From Bacteroidota bacterium (lineage in GTDB: Bacteria > Bacteroidota > Rhodothermia > Rhodothermales > UBA10348): a DNA stretch of 5,784 bases. Below the pieces are notes generated by a model, which was given only the letters and a program-made list of their open reading frames with translations, searched no databases and was not told where the DNA came from. A program made the translations under genes and the position numbers. Location: positions 1 to 5,784 of the forward strand of contig SMXL01000075.1 in NCBI GenBank assembly GCA_004356385.1. Reading direction: 5' to 3'. Below, piece after piece: positions 5,461 through 5,784 of this stretch. Position 1 is the first letter of the stretch. Each line of letters starts with the position of its first letter.

Positions 5461-5784
5461 ATGAGATCATTCGTCCATTTCATCCCCATCCTGACGTTTT
5501 TCGTCTCGGTCCCATTCTTCGTCTCGCTGTATCGCCATTGGAGACGAAAACCGGAAGCGTTGTATCTTGCGTGGTGGGCCATTGGTGTTGCCACATTCGG
5601 CATAGGAACGTTTACCGAGGGCGCGACTACGGTTTTGGGATGGAATCCCGGCATCTTCAGAGCGTGGTATATTAGCGGTGCCCTGCTGGGCGGCGCTCCG
5701 CTTGCGCAGGGGACGATCTACCTGTTTTTCTCCAATCGAACCGCTCACAGATTGACCGCGGTTCTTCTTCTATATATCGCCGTG
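5461..5784 (+). CDS. Polytopic inner-membrane protein of unknown function, N-terminal part
   Basis: An open frame from ATG 5461 runs 108 codons to the window edge without a stop; its real end lies outside. It starts MRSFVHFIPILTFFVSVPFF and shows membrane segments at about 4-24, 33-52, 68-90 and 97 onward. After the first helix comes a positive loop (YRHWRRKP), placing that loop in the cytoplasm and the N-terminus outside. Recurring features are AWWAIG, GTFTEG, GWNPGIFRAWY and AQGTIYLFF. I recall similar uncharacterised multi-helix membrane proteins in several phyla with W-N-x-x-x-F-R-x-(W/F)-Y and G-T-x-Y-L, but know no function. It lies 62 bases after the lipoprotein gene on the same strand and is probably the third operon gene. 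The start is uncertain because the frame is open further upstream and no Shine-Dalgarno site is at the right distance. Minus-strand frames over it are shadows. Confidence 0.82.
   Translation, partial: MRSFVHFIPILTFFVSVPFFVSLYRHWRRKPEALYLAWWAIGVATFGIGTFTEGATTVLGWNPGIFRAWYISGALLGGAPLAQGTIYLFFSNRTAHRLTAVLLLYIAV

Noticed and set aside
5322..5748. Two minus-strand frames at the right end
   Set aside because: They are shadows of the membrane-protein gene that runs off the window.
1..5784. CRISPR array, tRNA or rRNA genes
   Set aside because: No regularly spaced repeats, and no cloverleaf or rRNA-like sequence seen on reading.

Overview
The window suggests a member of the Bacteroidota sensu lato, most likely a marine Rhodothermales/Balneolales-type lineage. 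The evidence is a TonB-dependent receptor followed by an HmuY-family lipoprotein (both typical of that phylum), native genes without Shine-Dalgarno sites and with A-rich leaders, and moderate base composition. The lineage is inferred from gene content, not from any marker gene.

Layout. (1) Positions 1-88, minus strand: the first 29 codons of an IS110-family (DEDD) transposase running off the left edge, with a strong AGGAG ribosome binding site. Where this family normally has Asp in its G-I-D-x-H-K motif, this copy reads Tyr. (2) Positions 89 to about 346: the non-coding leader/end of that element, with several stem-loops. IS110-group elements encode their bridge RNA in this place. (3) 354-1202 plus: a secreted or periplasmic protein of unknown function. 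(4) 1203-1790: no intact gene. It contains a diverged second copy (about 1359-1539) of the element's leader (about 167-346), with 55 of 82 bases identical without gaps in the core (hand count). (5) 1791-2435 minus: a transcription regulator with a BldC/MerR-like DNA-binding domain and an RsbRD-like helical sensor domain. (6) 2436-2570: a divergent, AT-rich control region with four AGATT/AATCT half-sites arranged symmetrically, plus two perfect 8-bp palindromes. (7) 2571-5784 plus: an operon-like row of TonB-dependent receptor, HmuY-like lipoprotein and a polytopic membrane protein cut by the right edge.

How the genes may work together: the lipoprotein would capture a ligand (heme in the best-studied relatives) at the cell surface and pass it to the TonB-dependent outer-membrane receptor. 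The divergent regulator is placed to control this locus. The lipoprotein has only one His, at its extreme C-terminus, and the receptor lacks the usual His of the FRAP/NPDL region, so His-ligated heme binding as in Porphyromonas HmuY is unlikely. Met ligation or a different ligand should be considered.

The least explained feature is the repeated, structured ~180-bp segment: once as the leader of the IS110 transposase, and once alone, with no recognisable transposase beside it.
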